A DNA stretch of 64,000 nucleotides from Crenothrix sp043729335 (GCF_043729335.1 NZ_JAYTLQ010000002.1:62001-126000); one strand, 5' to 3'; shown: positions 52,613 through 62,894, numbered from the stretch's first letter. Program-made: numbers and translations. The notes: a model not told the origin generated them from the letters alone.

Positions 52613-55408
52613 ATGGAAAAAACATACGCTCCACACGCAATAGAACAACGTTGGTATCAAAACTGGGAAGAAAACGGTTATTTCGCCGCCAAACCTGAGG
52701 GTGAATCTTATTGCATCATGATTCCACCACCCAATGTCACCGGCAGTTTGCACATGGGACACGCCTTTCAAGACACCATCATGGATGCGCTAATTCGCTA
52801 CCACCGCATGAAAGGCTTTAGCACACATTGGCAAGCGGGAACCGACCATGCCGGGATTGCCACGCAAATGGTCGTAGAGCGCTTGTGTAATGCCGAAGGC
52901 AAAACCCGCCATGATTATGGCCGCGAAAAATTCATCGAAAAAGTCTGGCACTGGAAGGAAGAATCGGGCGGCACGATTACCCGTCAGTTGCGCCGCATGG
53001 GTTCATCGCTGGATTGGAGTAAAGAACGTTTTACCATGGACGATGGCATGTCCGATGCCGTGCAGGAAGTCTTTATCCGTTTGCATGAAGAAGGCCTGAT
53101 TTATCGCGGTAAACGCTTGGTGAACTGGGATCCGGTTTTGCATACCGCCGTGTCTGATTTGGAAGTGCTGTCCGAAGAAGAAAATGGCTTCATGTGGCAC
53201 ATACGTTATCCATTGTCCAATGGTCAAGGCCATTTGATTGTGGCGACCACGCGCCCTGAGACCCTACTGGGCGATGCGGCGGTGGCGATTCATCCTGACG
53301 ATGACCGCTATAAACATTTGCTCGGCGAGTTTGTGGAATTACCGCTCACCGGCAGACGTATTCCTATAATTGCCGATGACTATGTTGACCCAGAATTTGG
53401 CACCGGCTGCGTTAAGATTACCCCTGCGCATGATTTTAACGATTACGAAGTCTGGACGCGCCATCGTCATACCTCGGCTATATTGGATCTACCGCACGGC
53501 GGCTTGATCAATATTCTCACGGTTGATGCCAGTATTGGCACGGATGACTTAATTCCCGCGCACTATCAAGGGCTGGATCGTTTTGACGCACGCAAGAAAA
53601 TCGTCGCTGACCTGGAAGCACAAGGTTTGCTGGAAAAAATCGCCGACCATAAATTAATGGTACCGCGTGGTGATCGTACCAACAGCGTTATCGAACCGTT
53701 GTTGACTGACCAATGGTATGTCAAAGTTGCACCGCTCGCTGAACCTGCCATTGCCGCTGTTGAAAACGGCGACATCAAATTTGTACCGGACAACTGGAAA
53801 AATACTTATTTTGACTGGATGCGTAATATTCAGGATTGGTGTATTTCGCGGCAAATTTGGTGGGGACACCGCATTCCCGCTTGGTATGATGATAAAGGCA
53901 ATATCTATGTCGGTCGTTCAGAACAAGCCATCCGCGAACAACATGGCTTTGCGCCTGATTACCTGCTTAAACAAGATGAAGATGTTTTGGATACCTGGTT
54001 TTCGTCGGCATTATGGCCATTTTCTACGCTCGGTTGGCCAGAAAATACCGAAGAACTGGCCAAGCATTATCCTACCAGTGTGTTAGTCACCGGCTTTGAT
54101 ATTATTTTCTTCTGGGTTGCCAGAATGATTATGATGGGCTTGAAGTTTAAAGGCACAGTACCGTTTAAAGAAGTCTATATTCATGGTCTGGTACGTGATG
54201 CCGAAGGCCAGAAAATGTCCAAGTCCAAAGGCAATGTGCTTGACCCTATCGATATTATCGACGGCATTGATCTGGAAGCGTTGGTGGCTAAACGGGTGTC
54301 TGGCATGATGCAGCCGCATTTAGCCAAGAAAATTGAACAAGCCACACGCAAACAATTTCCTGACGGTATTGCCTCGTTTGGTACCGATGCGTTACGTTTT
54401 ACTTTTGCATCGCTGGCCTCCAATGGCCGTGATATTCGCTTTGATTTGGCACGTACCGAAGGCTATCGCAACTTCTGTAACAAACTGTGGAATGCAGCAC
54501 GTTTTGTATTGATGAACACTGAAGATCAGGATAATGGCTTGTCTGGTGACATCTGTCAGTACAATCAGGTAGATCGCTGGATAAACACCCGCTTAAACCA
54601 GGTGATTGCCGAAACCAGCAAAGCGATTGATAACTACCGTTTTGATTTGGCCTCACAAGCGATCTACGATTTTACCTGGAACGAATTTTGCGATTGGTAT
54701 TTGGAACTTACGAAAATTTCCCTGCAATCAGAAAATAGTGCTGAGCAGCGTGGCACACGTAAAACATTGTTAAATGTATTGGAAACCTTATTGCGTTTGG
54801 CGCATCCGATTATGCCATTTATTACCGAAGAAATTTGGCAGACTGTCGCGCCGATTGCGGGCATTCAAGGCGATACCATCATGTTACAAGCTTACCCAAG
54901 CGTTGATGAAACAAAAAATGATCTGGGAGCCGTCGCTGAAATTAACTGGATCATGCAGTTTATTTTAGGGGTGCGTCGTATTCGGGGTGAAATGAATATT
55001 GCGCCCGGAAAACCTTTAACTGTGTTGCTGAAAAATGGCTCGGCGACTGATCAACACAGCGTCAGTAATAATCAAACCTATTTGCAAAAATTGGGGCGTT
55101 TAGAAACTATAAGCTGGTTAAACGAAAATGACGACGTTCCTGAATCTGCCATCGCCTTAGTCGGTGACATGCAACTGCTGATTCCGATGGCTGGTTTAAT
55201 CGATAAACAGGCTGAACTTAACCGCCTGGACAAAGAAATCCAACGCATTAAAAACGATTTACCGCGTATTGAAGGTAAGCTAAACAACCCGACTTTTGTT
55301 GATAAAGCGCCGCAAGACGTTATTGACAAGGAAAAAACAAAATTGGTAGAGCTACATTCTTTACTGCATAATCTTGAAGAACAACACCGTAAAATACAAA
55401 CATTGTAA
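52613..55408 (+). CDS. valS: Valine-tRNA ligase
   Basis: 931 residues. The class I HIGH-type motif is in PPNVTGSLHMGHAF and the KMSKS motif in GQKMSKSKGNVLDP. The editing domain (about 190-330), DALRFTFASLASNGRDI and the C-terminal tRNA-binding coiled coil (about 865-931) are all present. Length is normal. It charges tRNA-Val and removes mischarged threonine. It is a single gene with the palindrome at 55474 beyond its end. Confidence 0.97.
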   Translation: MEKTYAPHAIEQRWYQNWEENGYFAAKPEGESYCIMIPPPNVTGSLHMGHAFQDTIMDALIRYHRMKGFSTHWQAGTDHAGIATQMVVERLCNAEGKTRHDYGREKFIEKVWHWKEESGGTITRQLRRMGSSLDWSKERFTMDDGMSDAVQEVFIRLHEEGLIYRGKRLVNWDPVLHTAVSDLEVLSEEENGFMWHIRYPLSNGQGHLIVATTRPETLLGDAAVAIHPDDDRYKHLLGEFVELPLTGRRIPIIADDYVDPEFGTGCVKITPAHDFNDYEVWTRHRHTSAILDLPHGGLINILTVDASIGTDDLIPAHYQGLDRFDARKKIVADLEAQGLLEKIADHKLMVPRGDRTNSVIEPLLTDQWYVKVAPLAEPAIAAVENGDIKFVPDNWKNTYFDWMRNIQDWCISRQIWWGHRIPAWYDDKGNIYVGRSEQAIREQHGFAPDYLLKQDEDVLDTWFSSALWPFSTLGWPENTEELAKHYPTSVLVTGFDIIFFWVARMIMMGLKFKGTVPFKEVYIHGLVRDAEGQKMSKSKGNVLDPIDIIDGIDLEALVAKRVSGMMQPHLAKKIEQATRKQFPDGIASFGTDALRFTFASLASNGRDIRFDLARTEGYRNFCNKLWNAARFVLMNTEDQDNGLSGDICQYNQVDRWINTRLNQVIAETSKAIDNYRFDLASQAIYDFTWNEFCDWYLELTKISLQSENSAEQRGTRKTLLNVLETLLRLAHPIMPFITEEIWQTVAPIAGIQGDTIMLQAYPSVDETKNDLGAVAEINWIMQFILGVRRIRGEMNIAPGKPLTVLLKNGSATDQHSVSNNQTYLQKLGRLETISWLNENDDVPESAIALVGDMQLLIPMAGLIDKQAELNRLDKEIQRIKNDLPRIEGKLNNPTFVDKAPQDVIDKEKTKLVELHSLLHNLEEQHRKIQTL

Positions 55409-55473
55409 AACCTCAGTAACGTGCATAGAATAAGTTAGTTAGGTTATATTTCCGACAAAGACAAGTGTTACCG

Positions 55474-55500
55474 GTAGAGACGCAAAATCTTGCGTCTCTA
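55474..55500. repeat. GAGACGC-type palindrome, copy 5 (probable terminator)
   Basis: Arms TAGAGACGCAA and TTGCGTCTCTA are perfect, round AATC. This is the best-conserved copy in the window, 66 bp after valS. Confidence 0.85.
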
Positions 55501-55704
55501 TATTAATTCCACGATGAGATGCTATTTCTGGGTATATTATTTCCCATAAATTACCTTAGACATAAACTACCCGCTAAACACAACACACGATTTGGTAGCT
55601 GGCAAACCTGTCATCTTATTAACGGACTTAATCGGCCTATAGATTGAATAAAACCGTTATTTCATCTATATTTTTCTAGTTACATCTCATAAGATACTTA
55701 TCCC

Positions 55705-57426
55705 ATGGCAACTGCACCAATAGATTTTCGTCTGAGCGGTCTTACCAACTGCTTAATTCAGGAAGGCCTGCTTTCTGAAAGCGATGCAAAAATGCATGCT
55801 CAGGAAGCAAAAAAAAATAAAACGCCTTTAATCAGTTACTTGGTTAGCGCCAAACTGGTAGATAGCAAAAAAGTCGCATCAGTCGCCATGGCATCATTTG
55901 GTGTGCCTTATTTTGATTTAGACGCTATCGATAAAAGCAATTTACCGATTAGCCTGGTCAGCGAAGTACTGATACGTAAACACCATGCGCTACCGCTGTA
56001 CAAACGCGGTAAAACGTTGTTTATTGCTATGTCTGATCCCACTAACCTCCAGGCAATAGACGATATTAAGTTTCAAAGTCGGCTTAATCCAGAGACTATC
56101 CTGGTTGAAGAAAACAAATTAGCGCACGCTATTGATACCTACCTAGAATCTCTCAACACTGCGATGACTGATTTGATGGATTCCGATCTGGATAATCTGG
56201 TGACATCCTCATCCACAGGCGATGAAGAAATCGGCAGCAAAGATGCTATTAACGTGGATATTGACGATGCGCCGATTGTGCGCTTTGTTAACAAAATTTT
56301 GCTGGATGCCATTAAAAAAGGCGTTTCCGATATACACATGGAGCCGTATGAAAAAAACTTCCGCATCCGTTTTAGATCAGATGGCATCTTGTCTACTGTG
56401 CCAAGCCCGCCTGCCAATATCGCCAATAGAATTATATCGCGCATAAAAGTGATGGCCAAAATGGATATTGCTGAACGCCGTATTCCGCAAGATGGCCGGA
56501 TTAAATTGACCATATCTAAAAACAGGGCGCTTGATTTTCGGGTTAACACCTGCCCGACTTTATTTGGTGAAAAAGTAGTGTTGCGGATTTTGGATTCTAC
56601 CGCCGCGCATATCGGTATTGAAAAACTGGGCTTTGAACCCGAACAAGAACGGCTTTTTTTAAAGGCCATTAATAAGCCTTATGGCATGGTATTGGTAACA
56701 GGCCCCACCGGTAGCGGTAAAACTGTAACCTTATACACGGGTTTAAATTTACTGAACAGCGTGGAACGCAATATTTCCACCGCCGAAGACCCCGTTGAAA
56801 TTACGGTTGAAGGCATCAACCAGGTTAACGTTAACCCCAAAGCCGGCTTAACATTTGCTACCGCATTACGTTCGTTTTTGCGCCAAGATCCAGACATCAT
56901 CATGGTGGGCGAAATTCGCGACCTGGAAACCGCCGAAATTGCCGTAAAAGCCGCACAAACCGGCCATTTAGTATTATCGACACTGCACACCAATGATGCA
57001 CCCCAAACCTTAAACCGCTTGATGCAAATGGGTATTGAGCCTTTTAATATTGTGTCGGCGGTAAACTTGATTATGGCGCAGCGTTTGGCGCGGCGCTTAT
57101 GCGAACATTGTAAAACACCGGTCAATTACCCCGATAATGTCCTTAAATCCATTGGTTTTACCGATGCAGAAATTCAGTCCATAACCGTTTATGGCCCAGT
57201 AGGGTGTGAAAACTGCACCAACGGTTATAAAGGTCGGGTCGGTATTTATCAGGTGATGACATTAAGCGACGGCATGCGCCAACTTATACTGGAAGGTGGC
57301 AATGCTTTGCAGCTTGCTGAACAGGCAACCGCAGAAGGCATTAATGATTTACGCGCATCTGGATTAAACAAAGTGCGTTCGGGCATTACCAGTCTTGAAG
57401 AAATTGACAGAGTTACTAAGGAATAG
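55705..57426 (+). CDS. pilB: Type IV pilus assembly ATPase PilB
   Basis: 573 residues. The N-terminal MshEN/GSPII_E domain (about 10-150) is followed by the ATPase with Walker A GPTGSGKT, the Asp box IMVGEIRDLETAEIA and the His box TGHLVLSTLHTNDAP. A zinc-binding CEHCKTP...CENCTNGYKGRVGIYQ lies near the C-terminus. This hexameric ATPase drives pilus extension from the cytoplasm. It is the first gene of pilB-pilC-pilD, with 2 bp to pilC. The ATG at 55705 is not preceded by a strong Shine-Dalgarno. Confidence 0.96.
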   Translation: MATAPIDFRLSGLTNCLIQEGLLSESDAKMHAQEAKKNKTPLISYLVSAKLVDSKKVASVAMASFGVPYFDLDAIDKSNLPISLVSEVLIRKHHALPLYKRGKTLFIAMSDPTNLQAIDDIKFQSRLNPETILVEENKLAHAIDTYLESLNTAMTDLMDSDLDNLVTSSSTGDEEIGSKDAINVDIDDAPIVRFVNKILLDAIKKGVSDIHMEPYEKNFRIRFRSDGILSTVPSPPANIANRIISRIKVMAKMDIAERRIPQDGRIKLTISKNRALDFRVNTCPTLFGEKVVLRILDSTAAHIGIEKLGFEPEQERLFLKAINKPYGMVLVTGPTGSGKTVTLYTGLNLLNSVERNISTAEDPVEITVEGINQVNVNPKAGLTFATALRSFLRQDPDIIMVGEIRDLETAEIAVKAAQTGHLVLSTLHTNDAPQTLNRLMQMGIEPFNIVSAVNLIMAQRLARRLCEHCKTPVNYPDNVLKSIGFTDAEIQSITVYGPVGCENCTNGYKGRVGIYQVMTLSDGMRQLILEGGNALQLAEQATAEGINDLRASGLNKVRSGITSLEEIDRVTKE

Positions 57427-57428
57427 CC

Positions 57429-58649
57429 ATGGCAGAACAGATTGAGCAACTAGATTTTATTTGGCAAGGTAAAGATAAGACCGGCAAAAGAACCAAAGGG
57501 GAAATTGCTGCCAAAACCGAAGCCCTTGCCCGTACCGAATTAAGGCGACAAGGGATTAAGGTTATTAGTATTAAAACCAAGTCCAAATCCCTGTTCAGCG
57601 CACGCACCAGACCGATTACCCCCGCTGACATTGCCATATTTTCACGTCAGTTAGCCACCATGCTGGGTGCTGGCGTACCGCTGGTGCAATCTTTTGATAT
57701 TGTTGCCAAAGGCCACGAAAACCCAAGTATGCAAAACATGCTATTGGATGTTAAAGCCGACATTGAGGCAGGTAGTACATTAACCGAAGCCATGAGTAAA
57801 AAGCCGCTGTATTTTGACGAGCTGTTTTGTAACTTGGTCAGAGCCGGTGAACATGCCGGTATCCTGGAAACCTTACTGGACAAGATTGCGACTTACAAAG
57901 AAAAAACTGAGTCGATGAAGAAGAAGATCAAGAAAGCATTGACCTATCCGATAGCGGTTCTGGTCGTCGCTTTTGTAGTGACTGTTATCTTGTTAGTATT
58001 TGTAGTGCCGGTATTTGAAGATTTATTTAAAAGCTTTGGTGCGGACTTACCGGCTTTCACCCGCATGGTCATTAATATGTCGGAATGGATGCAAGCGTGG
58101 TGGTGGGTGGTTATTGCGGTGATTGGCGCGACTGTATATACCTTTGGTTATTTCAAAAAACGCTCACGCGAATTTAATCACGTCCTGGATCGCACCTTGC
58201 TGAGAATACCTGTTGTCGGGATGATATTAAACAAATCTGCTGTGGCACGGTTTGCAAGAACGCTATCGACCATGTCTGCGGCAGGTGTACCGTTGGTTGA
58301 TGCGCTGGAGTCTGTGGCGGGCGCATGCGGCAATATTATTTATTCGGATGCTGTTTTAAAAATGCGCGAAGAAGTGGCCACTGGCCAACGCTTGCAGTTT
58401 GCCATGCAACAAACCACACTGTTTCCGCACATGGTGCAGCAAATGGTCGCTATTGGTGAAGAATCGGGATCTATCGACAGTATGTTAGCAAAAGTAGCTG
58501 ATTTTTATGAAGAAGATGTAGACAATCTGATTGATAATCTTAGCAGCTTAATGGAGCCTTTAATTATGGTGGTACTGGGGGTTTTAGTCGGTGGCTTGAT
58601 TATTGCCATGTATTTACCCATTTTCAAAATGGGTGCGGCGGTGGGTTAA
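57429..58649 (+). CDS. pilC: Type IV pilus inner-membrane platform protein PilC
   Basis: 406 residues with two GspF domains (about 70-195 and 270-395) and three main helices (about 175-200, 220-245, 375-400). Typical blocks are IFSRQLATMLGAGVPLVQSFDI, LVRAGEHAGILETLLDKIA, RFARTLSTMSAAGVPLVDALE and MVAIGEESGSIDSML. PilC couples PilB motion to pilin insertion. It starts 2 bp after the pilB stop. Confidence 0.96.
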   Translation: MAEQIEQLDFIWQGKDKTGKRTKGEIAAKTEALARTELRRQGIKVISIKTKSKSLFSARTRPITPADIAIFSRQLATMLGAGVPLVQSFDIVAKGHENPSMQNMLLDVKADIEAGSTLTEAMSKKPLYFDELFCNLVRAGEHAGILETLLDKIATYKEKTESMKKKIKKALTYPIAVLVVAFVVTVILLVFVVPVFEDLFKSFGADLPAFTRMVINMSEWMQAWWWVVIAVIGATVYTFGYFKKRSREFNHVLDRTLLRIPVVGMILNKSAVARFARTLSTMSAAGVPLVDALESVAGACGNIIYSDAVLKMREEVATGQRLQFAMQQTTLFPHMVQQMVAIGEESGSIDSMLAKVADFYEEDVDNLIDNLSSLMEPLIMVVLGVLVGGLIIAMYLPIFKMGAAVG

Positions 58650-58734
58650 TTGGCTGTCTATTATTTGTATTAATATATTAGATAATTATCCATAAACAAT
58701 ACGTTAGTTATAGAAACCTTATGCATACAGCCTC

Positions 58735-59604
58735 ATGCTATTAAATCCCATATCACCCTTTTTGCTGTGTGCGATTGTAGGGATTATTGGCCTACTGGTC
58801 GGCAGTTTTCTGAATGTGCTGATTTACCGACTGCCGATTATGATGCGCCGCGATTGGCGTAATGAGTGTGCCGACTATTTACAGCTTGAACTCGATGACA
58901 TCGACAACATCGAAAAACCTTTTAATCTGGTTTTGCCGCTATCACGCTGCTCGCAATGTAAAACGCCCATTAAACCCTATCAAAATGTGCCGGTTATCAG
59001 CTATGTTTTACTAAGGGGGCGTTGTGGGCAATGTCGTCATCCTATTTCAATACGCTATCCGGCTATTGAAGTGTTGACTATGGTGTTATCCATTGCTGTT
59101 GCCTGGCACTTAGGTTACTCATTGCAAACCGTTTTTGCTTTGCTGTTAACGTGGGCATTAATTGCCCTTAGTTTTATTGATGTTGATCAGCAACTGTTAC
59201 CGGATTCAATTACTTTACCGATGCTGTGGCTGGGTTTGTTATTAAGTGTATTTAATATATTCATCGATGCGCCCACCAGTATTATCGGGGCGTGTGCTGG
59301 CTATCTAATTTTATGGCTCGTTTATCATTTGTTTAAATTAGCTACCGGCAAAGAAGGCATGGGCTACGGTGACTTTAAATTACTGGCTTTATTCGGGGCG
59401 TGGCTAGGCTGGCAAACCTTGCCGATGATTATCTTATTGTCATCACTAGTGGGAGCCATCATTGGTACGGCTATGATTATCTTTGGCAATCGTGACCGCA
59501 ATACGCCTATTCCTTTTGGGCCTTATTTAGCAGCAGCAGGATGGATAGCGCTGTTATGGGGCAAGCCGATTAATCAACTCTATCTGAATATAGTGGGTCT
59601 GTAG
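58735..59604 (+). CDS. pilD: Prepilin peptidase/N-methyltransferase PilD
   Basis: 289 residues with eight helices. The cytoplasmic zinc domain has CSQCKTP...CGQCRHP. The catalytic aspartates are in IDVDQQLLPD and in GYGDFKLLALFGAW (the GxGD motif). PilD cuts the leader of prepilins and methylates the new N-terminus, and also serves type II secretion where present. It follows pilC by 85 bp and precedes coaE by 2 bp. Confidence 0.96.
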   Translation: MLLNPISPFLLCAIVGIIGLLVGSFLNVLIYRLPIMMRRDWRNECADYLQLELDDIDNIEKPFNLVLPLSRCSQCKTPIKPYQNVPVISYVLLRGRCGQCRHPISIRYPAIEVLTMVLSIAVAWHLGYSLQTVFALLLTWALIALSFIDVDQQLLPDSITLPMLWLGLLLSVFNIFIDAPTSIIGACAGYLILWLVYHLFKLATGKEGMGYGDFKLLALFGAWLGWQTLPMIILLSSLVGAIIGTAMIIFGNRDRNTPIPFGPYLAAAGWIALLWGKPINQLYLNIVGL

Positions 59605-59606
59605 TA

Positions 59607-60203
59607 ATGCTAAAAATTGGCTTGACAGGCGGCATAGGCTGTGGGAAAACAACAGTCACCAACTTGTTCGTGGCGCATAATATTCCTGTTATTGATGCTG
59701 ATGAAATCGCCCATCAATTGGTTGAGCCGGGACAACCTGCTTTGGAACACATAAAAACAGCCTTCGGCACAGACTTTGTCAGTGTAGAGGGTGTGTTAGA
59801 TCGAAAAAAAATGCGCGACTGTATTTTTTCCGACAATTATGCAAAAAAAAAACTTGAAGCTATTTTACATCCTTTGGTTTACAGCGGTTTACAATCAAAA
59901 CTAACTCAATTGCATGCGCCCTATTGTATTATTTGTGTGCCACTGCTTTTTGAAACCCAAATGGAAAGTATTGCTGATAGAATACTGGTTGTAGATTGCT
60001 CAGTAGCGCAACAGATAGAACGTGTCAAAAAAAGGGAAAATATGAGCGCTGAAAAAATTCAGGCGATAATCAATAGCCAGATAGCTAGAGACATTAGACT
60101 ATCAAAAGCCGATGATATTATTAATAACGCAGAAACGGAAAACAACCTTGCCCACCAGGTTAAAAAACTGCACCAGTTGTATATTTCATTAAGCACACTT
60201 TAG
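59607..60203 (+). CDS. coaE: Dephospho-CoA kinase
   Basis: 198 residues. The P-loop is GLTGGIGCGKTT at the N-terminus. Next come IDADEIAHQLVEPG (substrate site), VPLLFETQMES and DRILVVDCSVAQQIERVKKRE. It phosphorylates dephospho-CoA in the last step of coenzyme A synthesis. The pilD-coaE-zapD-yacG order is common in gammaproteobacteria. The 2-bp gap to pilD and 12-bp gap to zapD indicate one transcript. Confidence 0.96.
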   Translation: MLKIGLTGGIGCGKTTVTNLFVAHNIPVIDADEIAHQLVEPGQPALEHIKTAFGTDFVSVEGVLDRKKMRDCIFSDNYAKKKLEAILHPLVYSGLQSKLTQLHAPYCIICVPLLFETQMESIADRILVVDCSVAQQIERVKKRENMSAEKIQAIINSQIARDIRLSKADDIINNAETENNLAHQVKKLHQLYISLSTL

Positions 60204-60215
60204 GATAAACTGTCT

Positions 60216-60986
60216 GTGAATACTACCATTACCTATGAATTTCCACTCAATGAAAGGATTCGAGTTTTCATACGGCTCGAACAGCTTTTTCAACAATTCA
60301 GTCATTTTTTAGTCCGGGATACTGTGACTGACAAACGCATTACCATTCATCTTTTGCTGGATATTGTGTCTATTTTTAGACGTAATAATCTCAAATCAGA
60401 AATATTGCAAGAACTGGAACGCCAATTCAAAGTGTTAACAAAAATTGTTAACAGCCAAAACCTGGGCACGGGCAAACTGCAAGAGTTGCTCACTAAAATC
60501 AATCAGATCAGAGAAAGACTGTACGCCACCAAAGACCGCGTTGACGTGAATATGATGTCGAGCGATTTGTTTCAAAGTATTAATCAACGTAGTGCCATAC
60601 CTGGTGGCACATGCTCTTTTGATTTGCCCGAATACCATTATTGGCTGGAACAAAATGAAGCCACGCGCCTTAAAGATTTACAGTATTGGAGCAGTCCATT
60701 TGAGGACATTCGCCTAGCCAATCAACTGGTGCTTGAGATGATCCGTAATAGCAACACCACCAGCCAAGAAATAGCCGAAGCCGGTTTTTTCCAGATTGTT
60801 TTGGATGCCAGCCAGCCTATGCAATTAATTAAAGTGACGCTGGAAAAATCGATACCGTGTTTTGTAGAGATTAGCGGCGGCAAACACCGTTGCACTATTC
60901 GTTTTATGGTTCCATCTGCGGATGAAAAGCGCCCCGTACAAAGCCCAAATGATATCCCCTTCACCTTGAGTTGCTGTATGCTCTAA
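60216..60986 (+). CDS. zapD: Cell division protein ZapD
   Basis: 256 residues from a GTG start with AGGA about 10 nt upstream. ITYEFPLNERIRVFIRLEQLF is the ZapD N-terminal signature. The first ~110 residues are helical, and the C-terminal beta domain includes RFMVPSADEKRPVQ. ZapD cross-links FtsZ filaments at the division site. The stop overlaps the yacG start as TAATG, so the two are coupled. Confidence 0.95.
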   Translation: MNTTITYEFPLNERIRVFIRLEQLFQQFSHFLVRDTVTDKRITIHLLLDIVSIFRRNNLKSEILQELERQFKVLTKIVNSQNLGTGKLQELLTKINQIRERLYATKDRVDVNMMSSDLFQSINQRSAIPGGTCSFDLPEYHYWLEQNEATRLKDLQYWSSPFEDIRLANQLVLEMIRNSNTTSQEIAEAGFFQIVLDASQPMQLIKVTLEKSIPCFVEISGGKHRCTIRFMVPSADEKRPVQSPNDIPFTLSCCML

Positions 60987-61180
60987 TGTCATTAACTAAA
61001 CCGCTTAATGTTAAATGCCCCACTTGTAAAAGGCAAGTTGCCTGGACATCCGAGCAACTGTTCAAACCCTTTTGCTCTGAGCAATGTAGGCTTATTGATT
61101 TAGGTGAATGGTTTATGGAAGAAAAATCAATCCCCGGCGAAGATTTACTAGATGATGAGCAAGACTGGAAAGACATTTGA
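60986..61180 (+). CDS. yacG: DNA gyrase inhibitor YacG
   Basis: 64 residues starting at the ATG that overlaps the zapD stop; a longer frame from 60971 would overlap zapD more and lacks support. The zinc site is CPTCKRQVAW...CSEQCRLIDLGEW (C-x2-C...C-x3-C), diagnostic of YacG. In E. coli YacG binds GyrB and blocks DNA binding. The C-terminal tail is acidic (DDEQDWKD), as in other members. Confidence 0.93.
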   Translation: MSLTKPLNVKCPTCKRQVAWTSEQLFKPFCSEQCRLIDLGEWFMEEKSIPGEDLLDDEQDWKDI

Positions 61181-61256
61181 CAGTTATGCGTTGTACAATT
61201 ATTCTTTAAGATATACCCAAGTATACTTAACCCTTGTTTAATAGCAGGCCGCTAAA

Positions 61257-61820
61257 ATGACAATTAAACCAGCCAATATTTATCAATTAAAAATAACCCT
61301 GAACGATTCAAAACCGCCTATTTGGCGGAGAGTTTTAGTTGCCAGCAATATTAACCTCAGTGTTTTTCACAAGGTGATTCAGATTGTGATGGGGTGGACC
61401 GACAGCCATTTACATCAATTCGTTGCTGGACAGGTGTTTTATGCACCACCCTACGATGATGATTTTGGCATGGAATGCAAAGACGAATCCAAATACAAGC
61501 TGTCGCAATTATTAAAAAAAGAAAAAGATAAAATCATTTACGAATATGATTTTGGCGATAGCTGGCGCCATAAAATAGAGCTGGAAAAGATCCTTCCCTA
61601 TGATGCAAAAACCGTATTCCCTTCTTGCATTAAAGGCAAGCTTGCTTGCCCACCAGAAGATTGTGGTGGTGTGTGGGGCTATGCTGATCTTCTGGAAACA
61701 CTAACTGAAACTGACAACCCAGATCGCGAAGAGCTCTTGCATTGGTTAGGCGAAAAATTTGAACCCGACTATTTTAATATTACAGAAATAAATGCAGAAC
61801 TGGCGCATAGGTTCCGGTAG
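61257..61820 (+). CDS. Plasmid pRiA4b ORF-3 family protein
   Basis: 187 residues. IYQLKITLNDSKPPIWRRVLV at the start, then FHKVIQIVMGWTDSHLHQF, YEYDFGDSWRHKIELE and CPPEDCGGVWGYADLLE, are the signature blocks of the PF07929 family. The fold is known but no activity is established. It is often mobile or plasmid-borne, so this copy may have been acquired. It sits alone after yacG. Confidence 0.92.
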   Translation: MTIKPANIYQLKITLNDSKPPIWRRVLVASNINLSVFHKVIQIVMGWTDSHLHQFVAGQVFYAPPYDDDFGMECKDESKYKLSQLLKKEKDKIIYEYDFGDSWRHKIELEKILPYDAKTVFPSCIKGKLACPPEDCGGVWGYADLLETLTETDNPDREELLHWLGEKFEPDYFNITEINAELAHRFR

Positions 61821-61859
61821 CGTTTAGAACCTTGTGTACGGATTAAATGACATCAAATA

Positions 61860-62591
61860 TCAGTAAAACAAAGTTCTACCGCCATCTACTGTAAGCACCT
61901 GCCCCGTCGTATAATTCGCATCTTTTACTAAATAAAGCACGGCTTTGGCAATATCTTCCGGCGATCCGCTACGTTCAAGCGGAACACGCTGCAAAATTTC
62001 ATTTTTAGCTTGTTCTGACAAGCCCCCTTCAGGCCACATTATTGCGCCAGGCGCAATGGCGTTGACTCTAACCAGTGGCCCCAACTCCTTGGCTAAAACT
62101 TTGGTCATCGCCACCAATCCGGCTTTGGCAATGCTATAGACCGTATAATCGGGCAAGCCGCGTTCAGCATGAATATCAACAATATTAATAATACAGCCTT
62201 GGCGGTTTGACAAGCCATCAGACAAAGCTTTAGACAAGAAAAAGGGGGCTTTCAGATTGCTGCCTAATAAATCATCCCATTGAGCTTCCGTTGTACTGGC
62301 TAACGGTGTCGGGTAAAACGATGAGGCATTATTGATTAACACATCTATCCCGCCCCAGTTAGATAACGCTTGTTGCGCTAGCTTATCCAACTCGTGCATA
62401 TTCAGTAAATTAGCTTGAATAAGTCTGGCAGAATCTGATCGCTTTTGGTTAAGTTCAGAACAAAGCAGCTCAGCATCTTGTTGAGATGATCGGTAATGCA
62501 ATAACACATTACAGCCCTCATTGTGCAACAGCCTTGCACAGCTTGCCCCTATGCGCTTGGCTGCGCCGGTAATGAGTACGTTTTTTTTCAT
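61860..62591 (-). CDS. Pteridine reductase (short-chain dehydrogenase)
   Basis: 243 residues. The cofactor motif is TGAAKRIG (TGxxxRIG, preferring NADPH). LINNASSFYPTPLA is diagnostic of the PTR1/FolM-like group. The active-site Tyr and Lys are in YTVYSIAKAGL. VRVNAIAPGAIMWPEG and TGQVLTVDGGRTL complete the pattern. It reduces dihydrobiopterin or dihydrofolate-like pterins; the exact substrate is inferred. It is convergent with the pRiA4b ORF-3 family gene. Confidence 0.9.
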   Translation of the reverse strand: MKKNVLITGAAKRIGASCARLLHNEGCNVLLHYRSSQQDAELLCSELNQKRSDSARLIQANLLNMHELDKLAQQALSNWGGIDVLINNASSFYPTPLASTTEAQWDDLLGSNLKAPFFLSKALSDGLSNRQGCIINIVDIHAERGLPDYTVYSIAKAGLVAMTKVLAKELGPLVRVNAIAPGAIMWPEGGLSEQAKNEILQRVPLERSGSPEDIAKAVLYLVKDANYTTGQVLTVDGGRTLFY

Positions 62592-62894
62592 AGAGAAACC
62601 TTATCATTAAGAAGCAGGCTATAACTGCTCTGATTTTACAGAGGAACGCCCAAAAATCGTTAATAAATGAAAATAATTTGAAAGTTAATTTAATTCGCCT
62701 GCTAGCTAACAATCCATTATCGTATATTTCGCCAGTGTAATAGAATAACGTCGCAGCTTTCTAACGTTGCAAAAACAGATAAGGGTAAGGGGTGGGTACA
62801 ACTGGCAGTAGTACTCAAGAAGTATAATAAATCGTTTTAATGCCAAAACCTGCGCCAGGCGCGGGATGGCAGCATCTTATAGAAAGGTTAGTTT
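62592..62894. other. Intergenic stretch, nothing recognised
   Basis: 303 bp between two divergent genes, expected to hold both promoters. No supported frame, repeat or RNA was seen. AGAAAGG just before 62890 can serve as the ribosome binding site of the next gene. Confidence 0.5.
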
